13,946 nucleotides of DNA from Actinomycetota bacterium (GTDB lineage: Bacteria; Actinomycetota; Actinomycetes; Actinomycetales; Microbacteriaceae). This document shows, piece after piece, positions 7,516 to 13,946 of the stretch (position 1 is the first letter of the stretch; each line of letters opens with the position of its first letter). The stretch is from NCBI GenBank assembly GCA_009704225.1, contig WLEN01000007.1:1-13946 (forward strand). Direction: 5' to 3'. Under the pieces are notes generated by a model. It was not told the origin of the DNA, ran no database searches, and was given only the letters and a program-made list of their open reading frames with translations. The position numbers and the translations under genes were made by a program.

Positions 7516-7764
7516 ATGGCTCAGTCCAAAGATGAGGTCCTCGCCGGCCTTGCCGCTCTCGTCAACGACGAGACGGGCGTACCCGTAGAGAGCGTCGTCT
7601 TCGGAAAGTCCTTCGCGGATGACCTCGACATCGATTCGATCTCGATGATGACGATTGTCGTGAATGCGGAAGAACAATTCGACGTCAAGATTCCTGACGA
7701 CAAGGTTTCCGAACTGAAAACGGTTGATGACGCCGTGAACTACATCGTTTCGGCCCAGTCCTAG
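7516..7764 (+). CDS. acpP: Acyl carrier protein
   Basis: An 82-residue acidic protein that carries growing acyl chains on a 4'-phosphopantetheine arm between the enzymes of type II fatty acid synthesis. The attachment site is S41 in the motif DLDIDSISMM. Length and acidic composition are normal, with a C-terminal helix rich in D, E and V. AAGGAG lies 5 bases before the ATG. It sits between fabH and fabF, with its own promoter upstream and a GC-rich hairpin downstream, so it probably gives both a short abundant message and some read-through into fabF. Confidence 0.96.
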   Translation: MAQSKDEVLAGLAALVNDETGVPVESVVFGKSFADDLDIDSISMMTIVVNAEEQFDVKIPDDKVSELKTVDDAVNYIVSAQS

Positions 7765-7773
7765 AACGATTCG

Positions 7774-7799
7774 TGCGGCGGGGTTCGCGCCCCGCCGCA
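7774..7799 (+). terminator. GC-rich hairpin between acpP and fabF, possible partial terminator
   Basis: TGCGGCGGGG and CCCCGCCGCA form a perfect 10-bp stem with a 6-base loop, 9 bases after the acpP stop. No T-run follows. It could slow or partly end transcription, or protect the 3' end of an acpP message, lowering fabF relative to acpP. The structure is plain in the sequence; its function is inferred. Confidence 0.55.
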
Positions 7800-7836
7800 T
7801 TGACGTATCTCCAGCACAAAACGGAAGAGTGACCAG

Positions 7837-9066
7837 ATGACCACCATCGTTGTGACCGGGATCGGCGCGACCTCGTGCCTCGGCGGGAACGCTCGCGACA
7901 CCTGGGAAGCGCTGCTCCGCCGCGAGAGTGGAATCCGACTTCTCACAGAAGAATGGGTCGAGACACATGAGCTCCCCGTCAAATTTGCCGGTCGAGTGAA
8001 AGTTCCAGCGTCCGAAGTTCTCGAGCGTATCGAAATCAAGCGCCTTGACCCCTCCGCTCAACTTGCTGTCATTGCCGCGCGCGAAGCGTGGGCTGATGCG
8101 GGTGCGCCGACCGACGCCAAAGAACGTGTTTTGGTGGATTTTGCGACCGGGATTGGCGGGCTCAACACGCTTCTCGACGCGTGGGACGTGCTCAAAGAAA
8201 AGGGACCGCGTCGGGTTCTTCCGATGACGATCCCCATGCTCATGCCGAACGCGGCAGCCGCAGCAATTTCGATGGACCTGCAGACGCGTGGCGGTGCTCG
8301 AACCTGTGTTTCAGCGTGTGCGTCCGGCACTGAGTCGATTTCTAACGCTGTAGATCACCTTCGCGCCGGTATCGCCGATGTCGTCATTTGCGGCGGAACC
8401 GAATCAGTCATTCACCCACTTCCGATCGCTGCTTTCGCGGCGATGCACGCGCTGTCGACGCGCAATGATGACCCCGCCCGTGCGTCGCGACCATACGACA
8501 AGGACCGCGATGGGTTTGTGCTCGGCGAGGGGGCTGCCGTCTTGATTCTCGAGACCAAGGAACACGCCGAGGCGCGCGGTGCAAAGATTTACGCCGAAAT
8601 CGCGGGCGGATCGGTCTCATCCGACGCGCATCACATCACAGCACCCGACCCAGAGGGCAACGGGGCTGCTCGCGCGGTTCTCGACGCGCTTACGGATGCT
8701 GGAGTGACCCCCGCCGACGTCAACTACATCAATGCTCACGCGACGTCGACGCCCGTCGGAGACATCGCCGAATACACCGCGCTTCACAAGGTATTCGGTG
8801 ACCGCATCAAGGAAATCCCGGTGTCGGCAACCAAATCAGCGACAGGACATCTTTTGGGCGGAACCGGTGCGCTGGAGGCGATGTTCACGGTGCTCTCAGT
8901 GCATGAAAAGATTGCCGCGCCGACACTCAACCTCGACAATCAGGACGAGGCGATTCCGCTTGATGTCGTCATTGAACCTCGACCTCTGCCAGACTCAATC
9001 GTCGCAATCAGTAACTCGTTCGGGTTTGGCGGCCACAACGCTGTCATCGTCGTCAAATCGATCTAG
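7837..9066 (+). CDS. fabF: Beta-ketoacyl-ACP synthase II
   Basis: A 409-residue elongating condensing enzyme that adds malonyl-ACP units to acyl-ACP. The Cys-His-His triad is complete: C161 in SACASGTES, H301 in NAHATSTPVGD and H338 in SATGHLLGG, with the conserved lysine K333 just before the last. The C-terminal motif NSFGFGGHNA is present. GGAAGAG (7823-7829) lies 7 bases before the ATG. The length is normal for FabF and the two histidines separate it from FabH. It is the last gene of the aceE-fab run. Its final 14 bases overlap the end of the convergent DUF3145 gene, and no clear terminator follows. Confidence 0.96.
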   Translation: MTTIVVTGIGATSCLGGNARDTWEALLRRESGIRLLTEEWVETHELPVKFAGRVKVPASEVLERIEIKRLDPSAQLAVIAAREAWADAGAPTDAKERVLVDFATGIGGLNTLLDAWDVLKEKGPRRVLPMTIPMLMPNAAAAAISMDLQTRGGARTCVSACASGTESISNAVDHLRAGIADVVICGGTESVIHPLPIAAFAAMHALSTRNDDPARASRPYDKDRDGFVLGEGAAVLILETKEHAEARGAKIYAEIAGGSVSSDAHHITAPDPEGNGAARAVLDALTDAGVTPADVNYINAHATSTPVGDIAEYTALHKVFGDRIKEIPVSATKSATGHLLGGTGALEAMFTVLSVHEKIAAPTLNLDNQDEAIPLDVVIEPRPLPDSIVAISNSFGFGGHNAVIVVKSI

Positions 9067-9565
9067 CACTCACTCGAGCCGAACGTTTTAACGGCAACTG
9101 TCGCTCCACACTGCGTCGGTAAGGTTCTAATTCGTCGTCCCACGCCGTGCCAAGAGCGAGCGACAACTCGTATTGCAGTTCGGTCGCATCGCCGCGAGCC
9201 ATCTCTATTGCGTATCGAACTCTGTCTTCACCAACCATCGCGTTGCCCGCCGCATCCGTCAGGGTGAAGAATATGCCGAGGCTAGGCGTATGGACATAGC
9301 GAACCCCGTCTCGATTGGTCGCGGTGGACTCCCAGACTTCAAATCGGGTGCGGTCCCAACCGCGCAAAGCAGAGGCAAATCGAGCGGCAGACCCGCTCGG
9401 CCCTGACCACGCCACGGTCGTGCAAACGCTCCCCTCTTCGCGTGGCTGGTCACCCCAATCGACGGGAGTTTCTGACCCCAGAATGTGTCCGAGAGTCCAT
9501 GCGACGTGCGGTGCGAGCGCAACAGGGCACGAGTGAACATGAATCACTCCGTGTGCGTCGTTCAT
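9053..9565 (-). CDS. DUF3145 family protein (actinobacterial, unknown function)
   Basis: A 170-residue soluble protein without signal peptide or membrane segments. The pattern GVIHVHSCPVALAPHVAW near the start, a TRFEVWES stretch at 73-80, HTPSLGIFF at 92-100 and the C-terminal LGTAWDDELEPYR (138-150) match what I recall of DUF3145, a family found in actinobacteria. From memory, these genes often lie beside the fabF cluster, so a link to lipid metabolism is suspected but not shown. GAGGAGG (plus-strand 9570-9576) precedes the ATG at 9565 by 4 bases. The 3' end overlaps fabF by 14 bases in convergent orientation. No catalytic motif was recognised. Confidence 0.8.
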   Translation of the reverse strand: MNDAHGVIHVHSCPVALAPHVAWTLGHILGSETPVDWGDQPREEGSVCTTVAWSGPSGSAARFASALRGWDRTRFEVWESTATNRDGVRYVHTPSLGIFFTLTDAAGNAMVGEDRVRYAIEMARGDATELQYELSLALGTAWDDELEPYRRSVERQLPLKRSARVSARSI

Positions 9566-9569
9566 CCAT

Positions 9570-9622
9570 CCTCCTCGAGCCGTACGACTTCCCCTCGAAC
9601 GGCACCACGGATGGAAACTTAA
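9570..9622 (-). promoter_or_regulatory. Leader of the DUF3145 gene with a strong Shine-Dalgarno site and possible -10
   Basis: On the minus strand, CATACT in the GCATACTTAAG stretch is a possible -10. A TTGGAC 18 bases before it is a poor -35. GAGGAGG at 9570-9576 then precedes the start. Only the ribosome binding site is clear; the promoter is a guess. Confidence 0.3.
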
Positions 9623-9672
9623 GTATGCGCGCGACTCGAGAAAAAGTCCAATCGACCGAGTACTGACGGGAT

Positions 9673-10476
9673 TTAGTGGTGCAGAAGAGATCCGTCACGC
9701 GACATGACGTTCTTTTCGCCTGCTCTCACGGCGAACGGCAGTCGGTTCTGTTTCGGAGGTATCGGGCAGTTGAAGTTGTATGAGAACGCACAAGGTGGCA
9801 ACACCGCAAGGTTGAAGTCCATCGTGACCGTCCCGTCAGGGTTCGGCACGACAAAAAGAAATCGACCGACGGAGTAGGTTTCGGACTCGTTTGTGTGGTC
9901 AGCGAAGATGATCTGCAACGCTTTGCCGGTGCCAATCGTCACGAGAGAAACCGTGTGCTCGCCGTGAGTGAATTCGATTTCACCAGGAATCACTTCGGCT
10001 TTGCTCGACCCGAGTTTCTTGTCAACATCCAGTGTCGTTCCCACGGGATTCGGCTTCCAACGACCGGTGACGACCCAGTCACCGTTGTAGTCATAGGCAT
10101 CGATTCCGCCGTAACTCACGACCCATTCACTTTGTGCGTCCCAGACGCGTAGCCCGTAGAGTCCGTCCTCGGCAATGATCGTTCCACTCCGTGTTTCCGA
10201 AAACCGAATCGTCGACGCATCCTCGCCCGGTCCGTTAATCAGAACTGACCCGTCAACCACCTGGTCGTTCACCGTGATTCCATCGGACACAGCTGCGGTC
10301 AGTCGAAGGCCTTTCCCGCCATCTGGTCTGGGCGCCCAGGATCCAGGGATTCCCCAGACTGTTTGTTCAGAGTCAATCCACTGAGTCAAGACCAGAGCAA
10401 GACTGCCAAAAGGCTCTTTGGCCTGGGCTTCGCGGCGCGAATGAAACAACGCAAATCGGTCGCTCGCCTCGGTCAT
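9673..10476 (-). CDS. DUF1684 family protein
   Basis: A 267-residue protein with no signal peptide or membrane segment. The C-terminal block at about 228-254, PCAFSYNFNCPIPPKQNR followed by LPFAVRAGEK, is the signature I know for DUF1684, a family of unknown biochemical role in actinobacteria and some other bacteria. The N-terminal half has FALFHSRREAQAKEPFGSLAL, also typical: a tryptophan-rich helix-like start followed by beta-rich sequence. It lies 40 bases downstream of a GT4 glycosyltransferase on the same strand and is probably co-transcribed with it. No Shine-Dalgarno sequence precedes ATG 10476; a small palindrome, GACAGAATTGTC, lies just upstream. No enzyme activity can be assigned from the sequence. 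Confidence 0.75.
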   Translation of the reverse strand: MTEASDRFALFHSRREAQAKEPFGSLALVLTQWIDSEQTVWGIPGSWAPRPDGGKGLRLTAAVSDGITVNDQVVDGSVLINGPGEDASTIRFSETRSGTIIAEDGLYGLRVWDAQSEWVVSYGGIDAYDYNGDWVVTGRWKPNPVGTTLDVDKKLGSSKAEVIPGEIEFTHGEHTVSLVTIGTGKALQIIFADHTNESETYSVGRFLFVVPNPDGTVTMDFNLAVLPPCAFSYNFNCPIPPKQNRLPFAVRAGEKNVMSRDGSLLHH

Positions 10477-10516
10477 GTGACAATTCTGTCGAGTAATGCA
10501 GGTGAGTTGTTGAGGC

Positions 10517-11692
10517 TCACCGTGCGATGGCGCGACGATACACGTCTAGCATCGTCTTAGTTCGTCGGGATTGTCGAAATTCGGCGAGATGATCGAGTTC
10601 TCGCTTCCCTGCAGCGGGAACGTGATTCCGTGCCGTCGAATCCAACGCCCGCCCCATTGCCGCCGCGGTGAGATCTGTCGTCAGCGTGTATGAGCCTGCC
10701 GGGAGGTCTCTCGCAACCTCTTCATCGACAAGGATGACGTGCGTTCCCAGCGAAACCGCTTCGGTGACCGTCATACCTTGGGTTTCGAAATCGTTCGATG
10801 ACTGTACGAGGAAATCTGCTTCGGCAATTGCTTTGATCGCACGGTCGTATGGCAGCGCTCCAAGAAACACCACGTTTTCCCCCGCCATGGCTTTGGCCTT
10901 CTTCGCCAGCGCGCCACCTCCCGCAATGACAACGGACAATCGCGCGGTGGCGCGAGCGACTCCGTCCAAAAATTCGAGAAGACGTTTTTCTGGTGAGAAG
11001 CGCCCAACCCATGCGTAAACGGGCAAATCATGTTTGACACGCGGAGAGTGAGCGACGGCGTCAAGGACATCATCGTTGACTCCGGTTGGGACGACGGCGA
11101 TTTGCGGGTTACGTCGTGACGTGACGTCGTTGTGCGTCAACAAACGTGCAAAATGGCCAGACGGCGCAATCACGATGTCTGCGTGATGCGCGTATCCCGC
11201 CAGATAGTCGAACGCCGTGGTTGGTCGCTTCTCGAAACGAGACCCGAGTGACCACTTTTGCCACTGAGCCAACATCGCGTAAAAGACTCCAGGAAGCGGG
11301 ATAGAGCCATCAACGCCAACATCTAAGCGGTGATGCATCGTGTGCACAATCGGTATTGCGTTGTCATGGGCAAATCTGTAACCAAGCGCCGCTCCCCAGA
11401 AATCAGATTGAACATGAACGATGTCAACCGAGGGTCGCTTTTGTAGAGCAGTCGCGATCATCGTCAGGTGTGACGTTCGAGGCCACATCCAGGTGTATTC
11501 CGCGACTGTCGGTACCGCCAACGAGGGCAGGTCGATGTAACGCTCGTCATCCACCGGTCCACTGCGAAGCGCCGGTGACACGAACGTTACCGTGTGACCT
11601 GCGCGCTCGAGGAACTCTGCCTGAAGATTTACCGAAACCTGAGCGCCACCGAGGGTGAAGGGGTGCTGTTCGCAGAAAATAAGGACGTGCAT
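10517..11692 (-). CDS. GT4 family glycosyltransferase (GT-B fold), probably envelope or glycolipid
   Basis: A 391-residue retaining glycosyltransferase with a GT-B fold, cytoplasmic or membrane-associated. The N-terminal domain begins MHVLIFCEQHPFTLGGAQVS with the acceptor-side glycine loop, and HTMHHRL (117-123) carries the usual histidine. The nucleotide-sugar domain has GRFSPEKR (R231, K236) and the E-x7-E motif (E303, E311) in DFETQGMTVTE. Such enzymes in actinobacteria make phosphatidylinositol mannosides, glycosyl-diacylglycerols or other glycans; donor and acceptor cannot be told. No Shine-Dalgarno site precedes the ATG. TAGACT on the minus strand (11702-11707) lies 9 bases upstream and could be a -10 for a leaderless message. 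It is divergent from a cupin gene and followed by DUF1684. Confidence 0.85.
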   Translation of the reverse strand: MHVLIFCEQHPFTLGGAQVSVNLQAEFLERAGHTVTFVSPALRSGPVDDERYIDLPSLAVPTVAEYTWMWPRTSHLTMIATALQKRPSVDIVHVQSDFWGAALGYRFAHDNAIPIVHTMHHRLDVGVDGSIPLPGVFYAMLAQWQKWSLGSRFEKRPTTAFDYLAGYAHHADIVIAPSGHFARLLTHNDVTSRRNPQIAVVPTGVNDDVLDAVAHSPRVKHDLPVYAWVGRFSPEKRLLEFLDGVARATARLSVVIAGGGALAKKAKAMAGENVVFLGALPYDRAIKAIAEADFLVQSSNDFETQGMTVTEAVSLGTHVILVDEEVARDLPAGSYTLTTDLTAAAMGRALDSTARNHVPAAGKRELDHLAEFRQSRRTKTMLDVYRRAIAR

Positions 11693-11738
11693 TGTGTCGT
11701 CAGTCTATTGTTTCGTTTCATTCCGGTTCGTCTCTGTA

Positions 11739-11785
11739 CTCGACGTTCGAGCCTGCGTGTGCCATTCCGACGCCAACCGTGGCAC
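11739..11785. promoter_or_regulatory. Two small inverted repeats between the GT4 and cupin genes
   Basis: CTCGA-CGT-TCGAG (11739-11751) and GTGCCA/TGGCAC (11759-11764 with 11780-11785) lie in the 121-base divergent gap. They could be protein-binding sites for two divergent promoters, but repeats this short also occur by chance. No convincing -35/-10 pair was found for the cupin gene. Confidence 0.2.
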
Positions 11786-11813
11786 GATGGATTAACGGCT
11801 CTGAAGGAGAATT

Positions 11814-12176
11814 ATGGCAAACGATATACCGACGATTCACGAGGCCGACGCAGCGTCGTTAACGCTGCCAGTCGCCTCTCCCAAGCCAACAAGTCTGACC
11901 GGACAAACCGAGTCATCCCTGACGTTGTGGGAATCCCCCGATGGGCGTGTCCAGTTGGGAGTGTGGGAGTGTTCGCCCGGTACGTTCACGGCGACACGAG
12001 ACGGTTATGACGAGGTCGCCCAGATTTTGTTTGGGGCAGCGACAATTACCACAGATGAAGGGCAGACCTGCGAGCTCGGCCCGGGAAGCGTGTTCGTCAC
12101 CCCCGCAGGTTGGTCGGGAACGTGGACGATTCATGAGACGGTCCGGAAAACGTACGTCATACGCACGATTTCCTAG
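11814..12176 (+). CDS. Small cupin protein, Cupin_3 (DUF861) type
   Basis: A 120-residue protein with a single cupin beta-barrel. The residues WECSPGTFTATRDGYDEVAQILFG (51-74, in two blocks) form cupin motif 1, and PGSVFVTPAGWSGTW (90-104) forms motif 2. The ending IHETVRKTYVI is typical of Cupin_3, the group that includes ureidoglycine aminohydrolase-like domains. The metal-binding histidines of classical cupins are absent from both motifs, so it may bind a small molecule rather than act as a metal enzyme. GAAGGAG precedes the ATG. It is alone on the plus strand, divergent from the GT4 gene and convergent with a tRNA. The function is unknown. Confidence 0.8.
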   Translation: MANDIPTIHEADAASLTLPVASPKPTSLTGQTESSLTLWESPDGRVQLGVWECSPGTFTATRDGYDEVAQILFGAATITTDEGQTCELGPGSVFVTPAGWSGTWTIHETVRKTYVIRTIS

Positions 12177-12253
12177 CACCGAACGGAAAATCTCTTCAGC
12201 CGGCGCCTACTCATGATTACGGGCAAACTGGGCGCTGCTCACCTCGAGAGAAG

Positions 12254-12327
12254 TAGGGCGAGCGGGGCTTGAACCCGCGACCGACGGATTATGAGTCCGC
12301 TGCTCTAACCAGCTGAGCTATCGCCCC
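12254..12327 (-). tRNA. tRNA with anticodon CAT (elongator Met or Ile2)
   Basis: The minus strand folds as a 74-base cloverleaf. The acceptor GGGGCGA pairs with TCGCCCT, ending in a G-T pair. The D-arm is GCTC/GAGC, the anticodon stem GCGGA/TCCGT, and the T-arm GCGGG-TTCAAGC-CCCGC. The loop CTCATAA gives anticodon CAT (plus-strand 12291-12293). It is not the initiator, which would have an unpaired first base and a GGG/CCC anticodon stem. CAT tRNAs may be elongator methionine or isoleucine-2, whose C34 is changed to lysidine by TilS. The stem resembles Ile2 in part, but the identity is not settled. CCA is not encoded. It lies 25 bases after a glycosyltransferase gene on the same strand. Confidence 0.93.
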
Positions 12328-12352
12328 GAGAACCCCAGCCTACCGAGAGGGA

Positions 12353-13510
12353 TTACGAGCCGCGGTATATCTGCTCAAACCGGTCGAGAGTCGTAGCAAT
12401 GTCGTGGTCAGACACGATCGCAAGGGACTCCCGCTGGTACGAGCGATACTCGCTGTCAGAACTGTTGAGAATCCGGGCAATTGAGTCGGCGAGGCCCGAA
12501 ATGTCCCTGGGTTCATAGAGATAACCGTTGTCGCCGTTGTGAACCAAATGCGGAAGTGCCATTGCGTTTGCCGCAACTATCGGTAGTCCGCTCGCCATCG
12601 CCTCCATTGTCGCAATTGATTGCAATTCAGCGATTGACGGCATCACAAAAACGGCTGCCTCGGACAGTAAAGTACGCAACGTTTGTTCGTCGACGTGCCC
12701 GCGGAATGTGACTCGGTCCGCGATTCCGTTGTCACGTGCAATCTTTTCGAGTCGTCCCTGGTCGTCGCCAGATCCCGCGATAACGACACGAAGAGTGCCC
12801 TTCGGGAATCGCGCAAGGGCATACAGCAACTCTTCGATCCGCTTTTCCTGCTCAACTCGACCGAGGAACATCGCGTAGGGGTCTTTCCGCTTGCCCAATA
12901 CCGGGCGATAGTTCGAGATATCGAGCCCGCACGAGATCGCGTGAACGCCGGATCGATGAACGGCGTGTTCCAAATATTCGGCGGCCTTTCGCGTCGGCGT
13001 TGTTGCTTCGTCGACCATGGCATAGGTCTTCATCGCAACTTTCCACAGCGCGCGTGTCAACCAATCAACTCCGAATTGAGGCAAAGGCAGGAACTGAGCG
13101 GTGTTTTCAGGCATGAAATGGTTGGTGGCGATAACTCGGATGCCTTTGTCGTGGGCTTCGCGGACCAGTCCCCACCCAACGTTGATGTGCGACTGGATGT
13201 GAACAACGTCCGGTTTCACCTCATCCAGAATCGCTCGGGTGTCAGCGCGAACCTCCCACGGCAACGCAAACCGTGCCCACGGATGATTGAACCACTTCCA
13301 CGAGCGCAGTCGATAGACCTCGAGGTCCACCCCATCGTGATTTTCAACTCGGGGACCGAACTTGTCGTCTGGCGACGGTGCAACAATCACCACTCGATGT
13401 CCGCGTCCGACAAGGCCAACGGCAAGACGCTCGGCGAACTTCGCCGCTCCGTTCACATCGGGCGGAAAAGTGTCCGCCCCGATAAGGATCGTCAGTCGTT
13501 TACCCACCAT
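12353..13510 (-). CDS. GT4 family glycosyltransferase (GT-B fold), resembling diacylglycerol glycosyltransferases
   Basis: A 385-residue retaining glycosyltransferase. The N-terminus LTILIGADTFPPDVNGAA has the acceptor-side glycine loop, and NHFMPEN (130-136) carries the expected histidine. The donor domain has LGRVEQEKR (R218, K223) and the E-x7-E motif E295/E303 in AELQSIATMEAMASGLP. The overall pattern resembles glycosyl-diacylglycerol synthases and PIM-type mannosyltransferases, so a lipid acceptor is a fair guess. The start is placed at ATG 13510, where the family's N-terminus begins. The frame stays open upstream to 13783, but that part overlaps the transporter gene and has no family sequence. 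No Shine-Dalgarno site is seen. The gene begins 14 bases after the transporter stop, so the two are probably co-transcribed. Confidence 0.85.
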   Translation of the reverse strand: MVGKRLTILIGADTFPPDVNGAAKFAERLAVGLVGRGHRVVIVAPSPDDKFGPRVENHDGVDLEVYRLRSWKWFNHPWARFALPWEVRADTRAILDEVKPDVVHIQSHINVGWGLVREAHDKGIRVIATNHFMPENTAQFLPLPQFGVDWLTRALWKVAMKTYAMVDEATTPTRKAAEYLEHAVHRSGVHAISCGLDISNYRPVLGKRKDPYAMFLGRVEQEKRIEELLYALARFPKGTLRVVIAGSGDDQGRLEKIARDNGIADRVTFRGHVDEQTLRTLLSEAAVFVMPSIAELQSIATMEAMASGLPIVAANAMALPHLVHNGDNGYLYEPRDISGLADSIARILNSSDSEYRSYQRESLAIVSDHDIATTLDRFEQIYRGS

Positions 13511-13524
13511 AGCTATCGTTGTGG

Positions 13525-13946
13525 CTATCGCAGGGTTTGTGGGTGGTGTCGTGCGAGCAGGACAACGCCGATGACGGAGAGTGCGCCGCCCACAGCAAGA
13601 CCCGCCAGCGCGAAGGGTGGAAAGCGGTCGGCCTCCCCCAGCACCGTGATGGCGATTGCCACGGCAACGAGCGGGTCGATTACGGTCAATCCGGCAATAA
13701 CGAGGTCTGGTGAGCCAACTGAATATGCAGTCTGAACGAAATAGCCCCCGAGAAGTGCGGCAACAATGAGTCCGGCCAGACAAAGAATCATGAATGCGTC
13801 AACTTGATTGGACTGCCAACGGTTGATGAGAACCTTGGTGATGGTGACCACGAATCCGTAAAGAGTCCCCGCCGCAACGATGTAGAACATCGCTCGAAGC
13901 CGCTGACGGAAAATTACGAATGCGGCCACGACAACAGCGACCACCG
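13525..13946 (-). CDS. DMT superfamily (EamA-like) transporter, C-terminal part, runs off right edge
   Basis: The last 140 codons of a membrane protein. Four hydrophobic helices are clear, at about 20-41, 50-78, 80-104 and 110-131 of the visible part, with a further hydrophobic stretch at the edge. The helix pattern, and PDLVIAGLTVIDPLVAVAI followed by VLGE, match the C-terminal repeat of EamA/DMT transporters, in which the conserved VLGE lies between the last two helices. DMT proteins usually have ten helices in about 300 residues, so roughly half is missing. No true start lies inside the window: the GTG at 13944 is internal. Members export metabolites or carry nucleotide sugars and other small solutes; the substrate is unknown. 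It precedes the GT4 gene by 14 bases. Confidence 0.75.
   Translation of the reverse strand, partial: VVAVVVAAFVIFRQRLRAMFYIVAAGTLYGFVVTITKVLINRWQSNQVDAFMILCLAGLIVAALLGGYFVQTAYSVGSPDLVIAGLTVIDPLVAVAIAITVLGEADRFPPFALAGLAVGGALSVIGVVLLARHHPQTLR

Noticed and set aside
9079..9094. CGAACGTTTTAACGG as an SOS (LexA) box
   Set aside because: The second half-site does not fit the actinobacterial SOS box and it lies inside the DUF3145 coding region.
12683..13735. 350-codon open frame antisense to the second glycosyltransferase and the transporter
   Set aside because: It is a shadow of two well-supported genes; its translation has no family motifs.
13511..13783. N-terminal extension of the second glycosyltransferase frame
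   Set aside because: It overlaps the transporter gene on the same strand, has cysteine- and arginine-rich shadow composition, and the family N-terminus begins at 13510.
1..13946. CRISPR arrays, insertion sequences, phage genes or toxin-antitoxin pairs
   Set aside because: No regularly spaced repeat array, transposase, integrase or small toxin-like gene pair could be found; the three repeats near 2455-2617 are too few and too varied for CRISPR.

Overview
The window looks like chromosome from an actinobacterium of the order Micrococcales, most likely Microbacteriaceae with a moderate rather than very high GC content. The reasons are the homodimeric-type pyruvate dehydrogenase E1 (aceE) followed by fabD-fabH-acpP-fabF, the actinobacterial DUF3145 gene next to fabF, tRNA genes without an encoded CCA, and DUF1684 and GT4 glycosyltransferase genes nearby. 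No transposase, integrase, CRISPR array or plasmid function was seen, so this reads as ordinary core chromosome with an accessory sugar-PTS control cluster at its left end.

Left end (1-2451): on the minus strand, a free-standing chitobiose/cellobiose-type EIIB gene overlaps the start of an HPr gene that runs off the left edge. Divergent from them is a large PRD regulator of the LicR/MtlR type with helix-turn-helix, two PRD, EIIB-like and EIIA domains. The fused EIIB-like domain lacks the phosphorylatable cysteine that the free-standing EIIB has. Positions 2452-2800 hold a tRNA-Val(TAC), strong hairpins, a repeated copy of the tRNA 3' end and a probable aceE promoter.

Centre (2801-9066): aceE, fabD, fabH, acpP and fabF lie in one direction. 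AceE makes acetyl-CoA. FabD, FabH, ACP and FabF load malonyl units and start and extend fatty acids. fabD begins 9 bases after aceE, with no regulator gene between them. acpP has a near-consensus promoter of its own, overlapping the end of fabH, and is followed by a GC-rich hairpin. This suggests ACP is made in excess of its neighbours.

Right end (9053-13946): convergent with fabF, on the minus strand, are a DUF3145 gene (overlapping fabF by 14 bases), a DUF1684 gene and a GT4 glycosyltransferase. A small Cupin_3 protein is encoded divergently. Then, on the minus strand, come a tRNA with anticodon CAT, a second GT4 glycosyltransferase and the C-terminal part of a DMT-type (EamA) membrane transporter that runs off the right edge. 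The glycosyltransferases probably act on lipids or cell-envelope glycans, but their substrates cannot be read from the sequence.

I did not find a convincing new biological system. The items most worth a second look are the split PTS relay with its cysteine-less regulator, the 74-76-base-spaced repeats beside tRNA-Val, the direct aceE-fabD linkage and the separate expression signals around acpP.
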